Source: Oecophyllibacter saccharovorans
GTDB taxonomy: Bacteria > Pseudomonadota > Alphaproteobacteria > Acetobacterales > Acetobacteraceae
Direction of reading: 5' to 3'
Assembly: GCF_006542375.1 (NCBI RefSeq)
Contig: NZ_CP038143.1
Location: forward strand, 124,001 to 188,000
DNA: 64,000 nt
Shown here: piece by piece, positions 1 through 8,847 of the stretch
Numbering within the stretch: the first letter of the stretch is position 1
Layout of the letters: each line of letters starts with the position of its first letter
Made by a program: the position numbers and the translations under genes
Notes under the pieces: model-generated
Database searches by the model: none
Told to the model about the DNA's origin: nothing
Seen by the model: the letters and a program-made list of their open reading frames with translations, nothing else

Positions 1-2
1 TC

Positions 3-326
3 TCCCGCCTTTACCTGAATGGTCGTCTTGCAGCGACTTTCCGCCTTACCCTCAACCATACACTTGACGAGACCACGCTGCCCGTCCCGGTCGGCCGCAC
101 TGAAGTGCCTTATGCCCTGTGCGGCGAGATCACTCTGCTTCGCAATGGCCGACCGGTTACCCATACGGTCAGCAGCGAAGGCATGCTGCACCATCCGGAC
201 GGCCAGCACTACGAAGCGGTGGGGGACAACGATTTCAGGGACTTCTTCCTCGTCAGCTATGACGACCCCAGTGCTGCTGACCACAAGCCGGGTCAATCCA
301 GCCTGTGCGTGTCCCCTAACGCCTGA
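3..326 (+). CDS. C-terminal part of an unidentified protein (5'-truncated)
   Basis: An open frame runs in from the window edge and gives the last 107 residues of a protein ending in SLCVSPNA. It contains RLYLNGRLAATFRLTLN near the edge and an acidic, aromatic stretch (DNDFRDFFLVSYDDP) near the end. No motif I recognise is present, so no function is assigned. It converges on prfA with only 8 bases between the stop codons. The true start lies outside the window. The frame is preferred over an overlapping alternative because its composition is protein-like and runs unbroken to the window edge. Confidence 0.5.
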   Translation, partial: SRLYLNGRLAATFRLTLNHTLDETTLPVPVGRTEVPYALCGEITLLRNGRPVTHTVSSEGMLHHPDGQHYEAVGDNDFRDFFLVSYDDPSAADHKPGQSSLCVSPNA

Positions 327-334
327 CCTCTTCG

Positions 335-1402
335 CTATCCCAGGCCTTCAGCTGCAAGCCGCTCAGCCTGCTCATGCTGCGTCAGGGCTGTGATGATTTC
401 ATCAAACTCCCCTCCCATCACCTGGGCGACCCGGTAGAGGGTCAGGTTGAGGCGATGGTCCGTCACGCGGCCCTGGGGAAAATTATAAGTTCGAATCCGC
501 TCTGAACGGTCTCCCGTCCCCACCTGGGCCTTACGATCGGCTGCCCGCGTCTCATGGGCACGCCGGCGCTCGCGTTCGTAAAGACGGGCCCGCAGGATCT
601 GCAGAGCCTTGGCCTTGTTGCGATGCTGGCTTTTTTCATCCTGCATGGCCACCACCAGGCCGGTCGGCAGATGGGTGATGCGTACAGCGCTTTCCGTCTT
701 GTTGACATGTTGTCCCCCTGCCCCTGAGGCCCGGTACACGTCAATGCGCAGTTCCTGTTCATCAAGCTCGACGTCCACTTCTTCCGCCTCCGGCAGAACA
801 GCCACTGTCACCGTTGACGTATGGATGCGCCCCTGGTTTTCCGTAGCCGGTACGCGTTGCACCCGGTGCACCCCGGATTCGTGTTTCAACCGGGCAAAAA
901 CGTCCTTGCCCGTGATGGTAGCCATGCCTTCTTTCAGACCGGCCAGTTCGTTTTCCACCAGGCTGATGACCTCGAAACGCCATCCCTGTCTTTCGGCGTA
1001 ACGCCGATAAGCCTCGAAAAGCTCAGCGGCAAACAACCCGGCCTCATCACCACCGGCAGCGGGACGGATTTCCAGGATGGCACTGCGTTCATCCGCTTCG
1101 TCTCGGGGCAGCAGAGCAAGACGCATGGCTTGTTCCAACGCCGGAAGCCCCTGTTCCAACCCGACCAGTTCCTGCTGGGCCAGCTCCCGGAATTCCGGCT
1201 CTTCAAGCAGCTGCAGCGCTTCCTCGCGCCGCATCCGGGCTCGTTTCCAGGCCCGGATGGCCTGCACCGGTGCCTCCATGGCCGCATAGTCGCGTGCAAG
1301 ACGCGAGAGAGCTTCGCCACTTTCCTGCCCGGACGCCATCCGGGCTTCCAGCTCGTCAAAACGCGCCAGGATAAGCTCCAGTTTCTGCGCGATTTCTGTC
1401 AT
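335..1402 (-). CDS. prfA: Peptide chain release factor 1
   Basis: Class I release factor that reads UAA and UAG in the ribosomal A site and triggers peptidyl-tRNA hydrolysis. The 355-residue product has the usual length. The GGQ catalytic motif is at residues 229-231 within [15 protein letters not shown]. The RF1-specific codon-reading PAT tripeptide is at 185-187 ([10 protein letters not shown]), which separates it from RF2. It follows hisS by 10 bases in the order rodZ-ispG-hisS-prfA, so it is probably co-transcribed. The usual partner prmC (methylase of the GGQ glutamine) is not visible downstream; the plus-strand neighbour converges instead. Confidence 0.97.
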   Translation of the reverse strand: MTEIAQKLELILARFDELEARMASGQESGEALSRLARDYAAMEAPVQAIRAWKRARMRREEALQLLEEPEFRELAQQELVGLEQGLPALEQAMRLALLPRDEADERSAILEIRPAAGGDEAGLFAAELFEAYRRYAERQGWRFEVISLVENELAGLKEGMATITGKDVFARLKHESGVHRVQRVPATENQGRIHTSTVTVAVLPEAEEVDVELDEQELRIDVYRASGAGGQHVNKTESAVRITHLPTGLVVAMQDEKSQHRNKAKALQILRARLYERERRRAHETRAADRKAQVGTGDRSERIRTYNFPQGRVTDHRLNLTLYRVAQVMGGEFDEIITALTQHEQAERLAAEGLG

Positions 1403-1412
1403 GACGGGCCCA

Positions 1413-2681
1413 TCATGCAGGGGAGGAAGAAAGACCAGTCTGCTCAGCCAGGGTGGTCAGAAGATCTGCACGATTCACTTCCCTTTGTTGGCGATCGCTC
1501 AAGGAGCGCAGCTGCACCACGCCGCGGGCTACGTCATCATCTCCCAGAAACAGGGCATGTGTGGCGCCTGATTTCACGACGCGATCCATACGCTTTTTCA
1601 TGCTGCCACGCGTTTCCAGAGCGACCTGCCAGCCTGCTGCGCGCAGCTCACAGGCCAGGGCAGCAGCTTTCAACTGGTTTTCCTCTCCCAAGGGCAGAAC
1701 AGCAATGCCGCCGCTTTCTTCCTCCTGCGGCCCGATCAGGGAAGCCAGGCGCTCAATACCGGCCGCCCAGCCGATGGCTGCAACAGGCGGACCACCCATT
1801 TCCTCGACCAGCCCTTCATAACGACCCCCTGCCAGAACGGTACCTTGCGCCCCCAATTGATCGGTTGTGAACTCAAAGGCGGTGTGGCTGTAATAATCCA
1901 TGCCCCGCACGATGCGCGGGTTTTCATGAAATTCCACTCCGAAGGCCGCCAGGCTTTCACGCAGCTCATCCCAGAAACGACGGGAGCCGTCGTTGAGATA
2001 GCTGTCAAAAGCAGGCGCATCGGCAAGGAGGGCCCGGTCACCGGCATCCTTGCTGTCGAGAATGCGCAGCGGGTTTTTAGCCAACCGCCTGCGGCTGTCT
2101 TCTGAAAGACTGTCTTCATGGCCGCTGAAATACGTGATCAGCGCCTCCCTCCAGGCGGCACGGCTTTCCATATCCCCAAGCGTGTTCAGCTCCAACCGGA
2201 CGGCTTCTCCCAACCCCAGGGCCTGGAGAAAATCCCGCCCCATGGCAATGGTTTCCGCATCACGCAGAGGGCTTTCAGCGCCGAAGAGCTCCGCGCCGAT
2301 CTGGTGGAACTGACGGTAACGGCCTTTCTGCGGGCGCTCGTAACGGAACATCGGCCCCTGATAGAAGACCTTCTGGGGCAGGCTCTGTGCAAGACCGTTC
2401 GTTACCAGGGCCCGGCAGACCGGGGCCGTGCCTTCAGGCCGCAAGGTCAGTTTTTCGCCACCCCGGTCTTCAAAAAGATACATTTCCTTGGATACGACAT
2501 CTGAAGTCTCGCCCAGAGAGCGGTTGAAGACAGCCGCTTCCTCAAAGATGGGCGTCTGCCATTCCCGGTAACCGTAACGACGGAAAATTTCCCGCCCTGT
2601 CTGAAGGACCTTCTGGACACGCAGCATTTCCCCGCCCAGCAGGTCATGGGTGCCGCGCGGGACCTGAAACCGGCCTGCCAT
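1413..2681 (-). CDS. hisS: Histidyl-tRNA synthetase
   Basis: Class II aminoacyl-tRNA synthetase that charges tRNA-His in the cytosol. The 422-residue protein starts with the typical PRGTHDLL segment. Class II motif 2 is at 78-90 ([13 protein letters not shown]) and the histidine-specific loop at 259-271 ([13 protein letters not shown]). A glycine-rich motif 3 region ([13 protein letters not shown], then GWAAGIERL) follows, with an anticodon-binding domain at the C-terminus. Its ATG shares one base with the ispG stop (TGATG), so translation is probably coupled. Confidence 0.97.
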   Translation of the reverse strand: MAGRFQVPRGTHDLLGGEMLRVQKVLQTGREIFRRYGYREWQTPIFEEAAVFNRSLGETSDVVSKEMYLFEDRGGEKLTLRPEGTAPVCRALVTNGLAQSLPQKVFYQGPMFRYERPQKGRYRQFHQIGAELFGAESPLRDAETIAMGRDFLQALGLGEAVRLELNTLGDMESRAAWREALITYFSGHEDSLSEDSRRRLAKNPLRILDSKDAGDRALLADAPAFDSYLNDGSRRFWDELRESLAAFGVEFHENPRIVRGMDYYSHTAFEFTTDQLGAQGTVLAGGRYEGLVEEMGGPPVAAIGWAAGIERLASLIGPQEEESGGIAVLPLGEENQLKAAALACELRAAGWQVALETRGSMKKRMDRVVKSGATHALFLGDDDVARGVVQLRSLSDRQQREVNRADLLTTLAEQTGLSSSPA

Positions 2682-3820
2682 CAGGAAGGAGCCGCTTCAG
2701 CCGCGGCCGTCTGGGCGGCCTTTTCCGCTTCCAGTTCGGAAACGCGCTGTTCGACCAGCTCCACGATCTGGTCGATCATGCCTTCAGCAGCCATGGGATG
2801 ATCCTGCTTGCCGGCCCGGTAAACCATGTGCCGTCCCTGCCCGCCCCCGGTAATGCCGATATCGGTCATCAGCGCTTCGCCAGGTCCGTTGACCACGCAG
2901 CCGATAATGGAAAGGGTAAGCGGCGTCTTGATGTGTTGCAGCCGGTCCTCAAGCGTCTGGACTGTTTCCACCACGTTGAAGCCCTGACGCGCGCAGGAAG
3001 GACAGGAAACGATCTTCACTCCCCGGTGCCGCAGACCAAGCGATTTCAGGATATCCCACCCGACCAGCACTTCCTCTTCGGGAGGGGCCGAGAGAGAGAC
3101 GCGCATCGTATCGCCCACCCCGCTCCAGAGCAGGTTACCCAGACCGATGGAGGATTTCACGGTGCCGGCCCGTTTGGACCCTGCCTCGGTAATGCCGATA
3201 TGCAACGGGTGGTCGGAGCAGTCGGCGAGTTGCTGATAAGCGGCGACAGCCATGAAAACATCAGAGGCTTTCACGCTGATCTTGAACTCGTGAAAATCAT
3301 GGTCCTGGAGAATCTTGGCGTGCTCGAGCGCGCTTTCCACCAGGGCCTCGGGCGTAGGCTCACCGTATTTTTCCAGCAGGTGCCGTTCCAGAGAGCCGGC
3401 ATTCACGCCGATCCGGATGGCGCAGCCATGCTCGCGCGCAGCATTCACCACTTCGCGCACGCGTTCAGCACTGCCGATATTGCCGGGATTGATGCGCAGG
3501 CAGGCCGCACCCGCCCGCGCCGCCTCAATCGCACGCTTATAGTGAAAATGAATATCGGCCACGATCGGCGTCTCGACCTGCTCAACAATGGCCTTCAGCG
3601 CCTGTGTGCTGGCTTCATCCGGGCAGGAAACGCGCACGATATCAACCCCGGCCTGCTCTGCCTTGCGGATCTGGGCCACCGTACCTTCAACATCGGTGGT
3701 CAGCGTATTGGTCATGGTCTGCACCGAAATCGGCGCATCTCCCCCCACCGGGACTTTGCCGACGTGAATCTGGCGCGACTTCCGACGTTCAATATGCTGA
3801 TAGGGACGATAACTGCTCAT
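2681..3820 (-). CDS. ispG: 4-hydroxy-3-methylbut-2-enyl diphosphate synthase (flavodoxin/ferredoxin)
   Basis: Iron-sulfur enzyme of the MEP isoprenoid pathway; it reductively opens MEcPP to HMBPP. The 379-residue product has the [4Fe-4S] ligands in place: Cys273 and Cys276 (CPSC), Cys308 ([11 protein letters not shown]) and Glu315. The N-terminal TIM barrel contains VQTMTNTLT and VSCPDE. The start at 3820 was chosen because GGAGAGG lies about six bases upstream and the protein then begins [13 protein letters not shown], as in homologues. An upstream in-frame ATG would add 59 residues of unlikely sequence. It sits between rodZ and hisS, a common alphaproteobacterial order. Confidence 0.96.
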   Translation of the reverse strand: MSSYRPYQHIERRKSRQIHVGKVPVGGDAPISVQTMTNTLTTDVEGTVAQIRKAEQAGVDIVRVSCPDEASTQALKAIVEQVETPIVADIHFHYKRAIEAARAGAACLRINPGNIGSAERVREVVNAAREHGCAIRIGVNAGSLERHLLEKYGEPTPEALVESALEHAKILQDHDFHEFKISVKASDVFMAVAAYQQLADCSDHPLHIGITEAGSKRAGTVKSSIGLGNLLWSGVGDTMRVSLSAPPEEEVLVGWDILKSLGLRHRGVKIVSCPSCARQGFNVVETVQTLEDRLQHIKTPLTLSIIGCVVNGPGEALMTDIGITGGGQGRHMVYRAGKQDHPMAAEGMIDQIVELVEQRVSELEAEKAAQTAAAEAAPS

Positions 3821-4060
3821 GAAATTCCTCTCCGGGCTCTGTCCTGAAGGCAGCTGGCAGAGCCCATGGCTGTCTGACATGACGACATGACTGTATGGAC
3901 GGAGAACGTGCCATCTGCCATCCCTGTCGCACGGCACACCTTCTCCAGTCCCAGACGGCGGGAAAGCAGACGCGATCCCTCGCCCGCCTTTCTTCAAAGC
4001 CCGGCAGGTGCCAGTCTCAGGCTGCCTAAGCTGATACCCCGCAACCGTCTGGAAGCGCTT

Positions 4061-5233
4061 TTACTGCGCTTCGCCTTTCTGATCCAGCGTCGGTTTTTCA
4101 GATGTCAGCTCTGAATGCCCGAATTGCCCCGCCTGTACCGCCTGCGGAGTGACAGAAACATTGCGCCTGACCCGTCCCGAAGCCCCCAGGGGTGCGCTGG
4201 TTACCGGGCCGGACCGGAAAACAATTCCCCCAGCATTGCCTGCGGTAACCATGTAAGGGGCATTTTCAGGATCCCCGATCCAGTTGTCGCCCCCTTTGAG
4301 GGTCTGGGAGAACACCACTTTACCGGAATGATCCTTCACCTGCAGCCAGCTGTCTTTCAAGGCATGCACCATGAGCCCCTGCGCGCCTGTCTGCAGCTGC
4401 GCACTGGCTGCAGCTGTCTGAGTGCCTGAAGAACCTGCCAACTGATCCGGCATGGAAGGCGCATCATGCGCCCCTGTCGCATCCTCCGCCGAAAGATCAG
4501 GCACCGACTGACCGACTGTTTCACTGCCGGTCGGTGCGACCATAGCAGTTGCAGTAGACGCAGCGCTTTCAGGACTCGCGGCATTACTGCTGCCAGCTGG
4601 GGCGACTGGCGAACTAGGTGAAACAGTGCCCGGAGAACCAGGTTGCGAGACAGGATTGGAAGTGACAGGAGCTGGCGAAAGGGGCAATGGCGCCGCGCCT
4701 GAAGACGCGGTTTGCTGGGGCAGATCGGCTGAAGTAGTTGGCAGGCCTGAAGCGCCGCCAGGGGCTGCCTGCTGCAGAGGCGCGGACACGCTCATTTCGT
4801 GACCGGCATAATGATACCAGACCCCGTAAGCCCCGCCGATGACACCTGCCCCTAAAAGCAGGAGCACGCTCAGCGGAAAGCGCCGTTCATTGGCCACCTC
4901 GGGAAAGGAAAGTTGCGGCGTCTGGAGTGCGGCGCGCTTGGCCAGCGCATCACGGGAGAAAGAGACCGCCAGACCCCCGGCATCCAGCCCCAGCAGAGTG
5001 GCATAGGCCTTGAGGTATCCGACAGCATAAGCGCGTTCAGGCAGCTTTTCGTAAGCGTCCTCTTCGAGAGCCTGAAGATAGACCGGCCTGATTTTCAGAT
5101 GAGCCGCGATTTCGTCAATGTCCCAGTCCAGCTCTTCACGCCGCTTGCGCAAGAGAGTGCCGATCTGAGGCTGCCCCTCGGACTGGACGCGTGCATTGCC
5201 GGAAAACTGCGTCTCGTCCTGCTGCTCTGCCAC
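4061..5233 (-). CDS. rodZ: RodZ-family cytoskeletal protein (HTH-TM-DUF4115)
   Basis: Inner-membrane protein of the elongasome that links MreB to the peptidoglycan machinery. Domains in order: a RodZ/XRE-type helix-turn-helix at about 25-90 (GTLLRKRREELDWDIDEIA), one membrane segment at about 119-141 (LSVLLLLGAGVIGGAYGVW), a Pro/Ser/Ala-rich periplasmic linker at about 150-285, and a DUF4115-like beta domain at about 287-370 with SWLQVKDHSGKVVFS. The start is GTG with GGAGAAGG directly upstream. The gene is first in the rodZ-ispG-hisS-prfA run. The 240-base gap before ispG holds no gene that I can see. Confidence 0.9.
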   Translation of the reverse strand: MAEQQDETQFSGNARVQSEGQPQIGTLLRKRREELDWDIDEIAAHLKIRPVYLQALEEDAYEKLPERAYAVGYLKAYATLLGLDAGGLAVSFSRDALAKRAALQTPQLSFPEVANERRFPLSVLLLLGAGVIGGAYGVWYHYAGHEMSVSAPLQQAAPGGASGLPTTSADLPQQTASSGAAPLPLSPAPVTSNPVSQPGSPGTVSPSSPVAPAGSSNAASPESAASTATAMVAPTGSETVGQSVPDLSAEDATGAHDAPSMPDQLAGSSGTQTAAASAQLQTGAQGLMVHALKDSWLQVKDHSGKVVFSQTLKGGDNWIGDPENAPYMVTAGNAGGIVFRSGPVTSAPLGASGRVRRNVSVTPQAVQAGQFGHSELTSEKPTLDQKGEAQ

Positions 5234-5320
5234 GGCCTTCTCTCCTCTCTTTATCTTGTCTTCCCGAATGGCTGGCTGACAGCTGGTTGAATGCGCGCTG
5301 TTTCCGGCCAGGTCGATTCG

Positions 5321-6421
5321 TTAAACCGTCTGGGCCTGCTGCGGATGCAGACGGCTTTCGCGTTTCTCCAACGCACTTACGGCCTGGTCAACCAGCGTTT
5401 CAATAATATCGCTGACCGGACGTATTTCCCTGACCATACCTACGGACTGGCCGGCCATGAGCGAGCCGTTTTCCACATCCCCCTCGATCACCGCGCGTCG
5501 CAGAGCACCGGCCCAGAAGTGCTCGATGGCCAGCTGGGCTTCCTCACGCTCCAGTTCACCCGCCTGAAACCGCCGCAGGGTCTCCGCCTGATGCTTCATG
5601 AAATGACGGGTCGCCGCATTGGTGATGCCACGAACGGGGATGACCGGAAAACGTTCATCAAGCTGCACCGATACCGTCGCATCACGGGCATTGGCCCGCC
5701 GGAAAGCGTTCTTGAAGTTCTCATGGGCGATGCTTTCCTGTGAAGCAGCAAACAACGTGCCCAGCTGCGCACCTGCCGCCCCGCGTTCCAGGTAGGAAAG
5801 AATGGCATCGCCGCGGCCCAGGCCGCCTGCCACAAAAACAGGCACGTCGGTCATGGCTGGCAGAATCTCCTGAGCCAGCACATTGAGCGACACCGGCCCC
5901 ACATGTCCGCCCGCTTCGGAGCCTTCGATCACCAGCGCTTCCATACCGAGCCTGACCAGACGTTTCGCCAGCGGCAAAGCCGGGGCAAAGCCGATTGCGC
6001 GCGCACCGCCGTCACGCACGCGCTTGATGGTAGCGCCGCTCGGCACACCACCCGCCAGGACAACATGCGTCACCTGATGGGCCAGGCAGATATCGACCAG
6101 CCTGTCGAGCTCAGGGTGCATCGTGATGAGATTAACCCCGAAAGGTTGGCTGGTCAGCGCCTGGGTAGCGACGATTTCCTCTTCCAGGCGTTCCGGACTC
6201 ATGGCCCCGCAGGCGATCACCCCGAAACCACCTGCATTGGAAATCGCCGAAACAAGATTCCGTTCACTGACCCATGACATCGCGCCGCCCAGAAGGGCAT
6301 ACCGACTGCCCAGAAAATCGCATCCCGGCTTCGTAAGACGCACGAGTTCCGCCTGCGCCTGCTTCCAGGAAGGGGTAGTTCTGTCGATCTTCGCAATCGG
6401 CTCTTCGGTTATGCCGCTCAT
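5321..6421 (-). CDS. NAD(P)H-independent nitronate monooxygenase / FabK-like flavoprotein
   Basis: FMN-dependent TIM-barrel enzyme of the 2-nitropropane dioxygenase family, 366 residues. The signature GSEAGGHVG is at 167-175. The N-terminal substrate/FMN region LLGGAMSWVSERNLVSAISN and the phosphate-binding FVAGGLGRGDAILSYLERGA are both present. Members oxidise nitronates, but the family also includes FabK enoyl-ACP reductases, and the sequence does not settle which applies. The ATG overlaps the lysC stop by four bases (ATGA), so the two are probably translated together. Why an aspartokinase should be coupled to this enzyme is not clear. Confidence 0.8.
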   Translation of the reverse strand: MSGITEEPIAKIDRTTPSWKQAQAELVRLTKPGCDFLGSRYALLGGAMSWVSERNLVSAISNAGGFGVIACGAMSPERLEEEIVATQALTSQPFGVNLITMHPELDRLVDICLAHQVTHVVLAGGVPSGATIKRVRDGGARAIGFAPALPLAKRLVRLGMEALVIEGSEAGGHVGPVSLNVLAQEILPAMTDVPVFVAGGLGRGDAILSYLERGAAGAQLGTLFAASQESIAHENFKNAFRRANARDATVSVQLDERFPVIPVRGITNAATRHFMKHQAETLRRFQAGELEREEAQLAIEHFWAGALRRAVIEGDVENGSLMAGQSVGMVREIRPVSDIIETLVDQAVSALEKRESRLHPQQAQTV

Positions 6422-7764
6422 CCCTGCACTCCCACTTCTTGGTCGCCGTCCAGTCCGTAGGCGGTATGGAGGGCGCGCATCGCCAGCTCCGTGTAAGCAG
6501 CATCAATCAGGACTGAAATCTTGATCTCGCTGGTGGAGATCACCTGAATATTGATTCCCTTGTCAGCCAGGGTACGGAACATGGTTGCTGCCACTCCCGT
6601 ATTGGCGCGCATTCCCACTCCTACCACGCTGATTTTGGCAACATTATGGGAAGCTTCGATCCCGTCATAGCGAAGATGCGGATGAAGCTCCTCAAGCATG
6701 GCGCACGCGGCAGCCGCATCGGCCTTGGCCACCGTGAAGGTCAAGTTCGTCGTACCGTCCAGGCCGATACTCTGAACGATCATGTCGACATTCAGGCCCT
6801 GCTCGGCCAAGGCACTGAAGATGGCATAGGCGATGCCGGGCTCATCAGGCAGACGACGCAGGGTGATTTTCGCCTCGTCACGTGAATAAGCGATCCCGGC
6901 TACCAGCTTCTTTTCCACATTCTCATCCTCGTCAACAACGATCGTGCCCGTCGTGCCGCTGCCTTCATCTCCCGCCTCTTCCTCAAACGAGGAAAGTACG
7001 CGCACGCGCACCTTCTCACGCATGGCAAGCCCCACGCTGCGGGTCTGCAATACCTTGGCCCCGCCGGAAGCCAGCTCCAGCATTTCCTCATAAGTGATGG
7101 TAGCGAGTTTCCTGGCCTGTCGCACGATTCGGGGATCGGTCGTATAGACTCCATCCACATCTGTGTAGATGTCGCACTGATCTGCCTGGATAGCGGCAGC
7201 CAGCGCCACCGCAGAGGTGTCGGATCCCCCTCGGCCCAGGGTGGAAATCCGCCCGTCCGGCCCGATGCCCTGAAAGCCGGCCATGACAGGCACCAGACCC
7301 TGGTCCAGCGTTCTGAGAACTGCGTCGCCCTCGACACTCTCGATACAGGCGCACCCATGGGCCCCATCAGTCCGAAGAGGCACCTGCCAGCCCTGAAAAG
7401 AGCGTGCCGGAATGCCCAACGCATTGAGCGCTATGGCCAGAAGCCCGCTTGTCACCTGCTCTCCTGAGGCAACCACCGCATCGTATTCAGTTGCAGGCGC
7501 CTGGGGGTCAAGATCCTGGCAGTAGCCCACCATGGTATTGGTCACCCCAGCCATGGCCGAAACGACCACAGCCACGCGGTGACCGCGCTCCCGCTCCTTC
7601 TTGACGCGTTGGGCCACATGACGGATACGGTCCAGATCCCCCACTGATGTCCCACCGAATTTCATGACGATGGTCTTTTCTTCCCTTGCCGCCCCGCCGG
7701 TCTGGGAAGGAACATCGCCTGAACTGCACCCCTTCCCTGAGGCAGGGCAATCAAGCATGGACAT
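6418..7764 (-). CDS. lysC: Aspartate kinase
   Basis: Phosphorylates L-aspartate in the first step of lysine, threonine, methionine and diaminopimelate synthesis. The conserved KFGGTSVGD opens the kinase domain, followed by VVSAMAGVTN and the GRGGSDTSA loop. Two C-terminal ACT domains (DEPGIAYAIFSALAEQGLNVD and VGVGMRANTGVAATMFRTLADKG) imply feedback control by pathway end products. The start is uncertain. ATG 7764 (GGAG about 11 bases upstream) gives 448 residues with a short lead before KFGG. ATG 7839 would add 25 residues, and ATG 7665, directly at MKFGG, lacks a clear ribosome binding site. It is divergent from ubiG. Confidence 0.93.
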   Translation of the reverse strand: MSMLDCPASGKGCSSGDVPSQTGGAAREEKTIVMKFGGTSVGDLDRIRHVAQRVKKERERGHRVAVVVSAMAGVTNTMVGYCQDLDPQAPATEYDAVVASGEQVTSGLLAIALNALGIPARSFQGWQVPLRTDGAHGCACIESVEGDAVLRTLDQGLVPVMAGFQGIGPDGRISTLGRGGSDTSAVALAAAIQADQCDIYTDVDGVYTTDPRIVRQARKLATITYEEMLELASGGAKVLQTRSVGLAMREKVRVRVLSSFEEEAGDEGSGTTGTIVVDEDENVEKKLVAGIAYSRDEAKITLRRLPDEPGIAYAIFSALAEQGLNVDMIVQSIGLDGTTNLTFTVAKADAAAACAMLEELHPHLRYDGIEASHNVAKISVVGVGMRANTGVAATMFRTLADKGINIQVISTSEIKISVLIDAAYTELAMRALHTAYGLDGDQEVGVQG

Positions 7765-7958
7765 GTAAAGCTGGGCTCCGGTATCTGCAGGATGGGTGTT
7801 TTTGCGGTGAAAGAGATTCAATACCCACCTCTCCGGCATCCGTCCAGCGGATCAGCGCCGAAGCGGGGGTAAATCCGCCCTTTTGAAAACGCCTTCAGGC
7901 GTCCCGGCGTTTCAATGGCCTCCAGATGCCAGTCAGAAAGCACAGGTTTCTATCCGAT

Positions 7959-8747
7959 ATGTCCTCTTCAAGCGCCACGCCACTCTCTCCCCTGACAGCT
8001 ACCGGTTCCATGGACGCACCGCCCGACCAGGCCACGTCCTCAGTGGTGGATGAGGAAATCGCTCATTTCAATGCGCTTGCCGGGGAATGGTGGAATCCCA
8101 AGGGGCCCATGGCGCCCCTGCACGCCATGAATCCCCTACGGACGGACTGGGTGAAGCAGCATGCTGCGCCCCTGCCCGCCGGCCGCACCCCCACCTTGCT
8201 CGACATCGGTTGCGGGGCCGGGCTGGCAAGCGAACGTTATGCCAGGATCGGTTTCGAAACTCTGGGGGTAGATGCCAGCGCGGACGGTATCGCGGCCGCC
8301 CGTCACCATCTTGCCACCCATCCCCTTCAGCCCGGCAGCGCGCAACTCTCCTATCATAACGGCAATGCGGAAGACCTGGTAAAAGCAGGGGAAACCTTCG
8401 ATGTCGTCAGCGCGCTGGAGATCATCGAGCATGTCCGCGACCCGCAGGCGTTTCTGCAGCTTCTGGCTACGCTGACCAGGCCTGGGGGCTATGTGGCCGT
8501 TTCGACCCTTAACCGGACCCTGCGCTCTTTTCTGGTCGCAAAGCTCGGCGCTGAATATGTGATGCGTTTTCTGGAACCTGGAACACATGACTGGAAAAAA
8601 TTCATCCGCCCCCAGGAACTCGACCGCATGGCACGGCGTAGCGGATTGCGCCTGAAGACGCTGTCCGGTTTCAGCTTCCATCCACCCCACTGGGTAGAAA
8701 GCCGCGATACGAGCATCAATTACATCGCCATGTTCGTGCGTGACTGA
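7959..8747 (+). CDS. ubiG: Ubiquinone biosynthesis O-methyltransferase
   Basis: SAM-dependent O-methyltransferase for two steps of ubiquinone synthesis. The UbiG entry signature (EEIAHFNALAGEWWNPKG) is followed by the SAM motif LLDIGCGAGLAS. Further on are VVSALEIIEHV and the C-terminal GTHDWKKFIRPQEL and SFHPPHW...INYIAMF segments typical of UbiG. In-frame ATGs at 7926, 7959 and 8010 are all possible and none has a good ribosome binding site; 7959 gives 262 residues. It is transcribed alone, divergently from lysC and converging on the lactonase gene across a hairpin. Confidence 0.93.
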   Translation: MSSSSATPLSPLTATGSMDAPPDQATSSVVDEEIAHFNALAGEWWNPKGPMAPLHAMNPLRTDWVKQHAAPLPAGRTPTLLDIGCGAGLASERYARIGFETLGVDASADGIAAARHHLATHPLQPGSAQLSYHNGNAEDLVKAGETFDVVSALEIIEHVRDPQAFLQLLATLTRPGGYVAVSTLNRTLRSFLVAKLGAEYVMRFLEPGTHDWKKFIRPQELDRMARRSGLRLKTLSGFSFHPPHWVESRDTSINYIAMFVRD

Positions 8748-8768
8748 CTTTTCACTGCGCTGCAGCGC

Positions 8769-8812
8769 TTCTTTCCTGAAGGCTGGCAGGGCGTGCCAGC
8801 TCCAGGAAAGAA
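8769..8812. terminator. Strong hairpin between convergent ubiG and lactonase genes
   Basis: Arms TTCTTTCCTG (8769-8778) and CAGGAAAGAA (8803-8812) enclose a second paired block, GCTGGCA with TGCCAGC. It lies between two convergent genes, so it probably ends transcription in both directions. No long U-tract follows on either strand. Confidence 0.6.
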
Positions 8813-8823
8813 GGAGCTCAGAT

Positions 8824-8847
8824 CCGGATTAAAGGCCGGATTAAAGG
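8824..8847. repeat. 12-bp perfect tandem duplication at the lactonase stop codon
   Basis: CCGGATTAAAGG occurs twice in direct succession (8824-8835 and 8836-8847). On the minus strand each copy contains a TAA in the lactonase frame, so the gene has two in-frame stop codons twelve bases apart. This looks like a recent slippage duplication. Confidence 0.85.

Noticed and set aside
2681-3997. Longer ispG with 59 extra N-terminal residues
   Set aside because: The extension has no family counterpart, while ATG 3820 has a good ribosome binding site.
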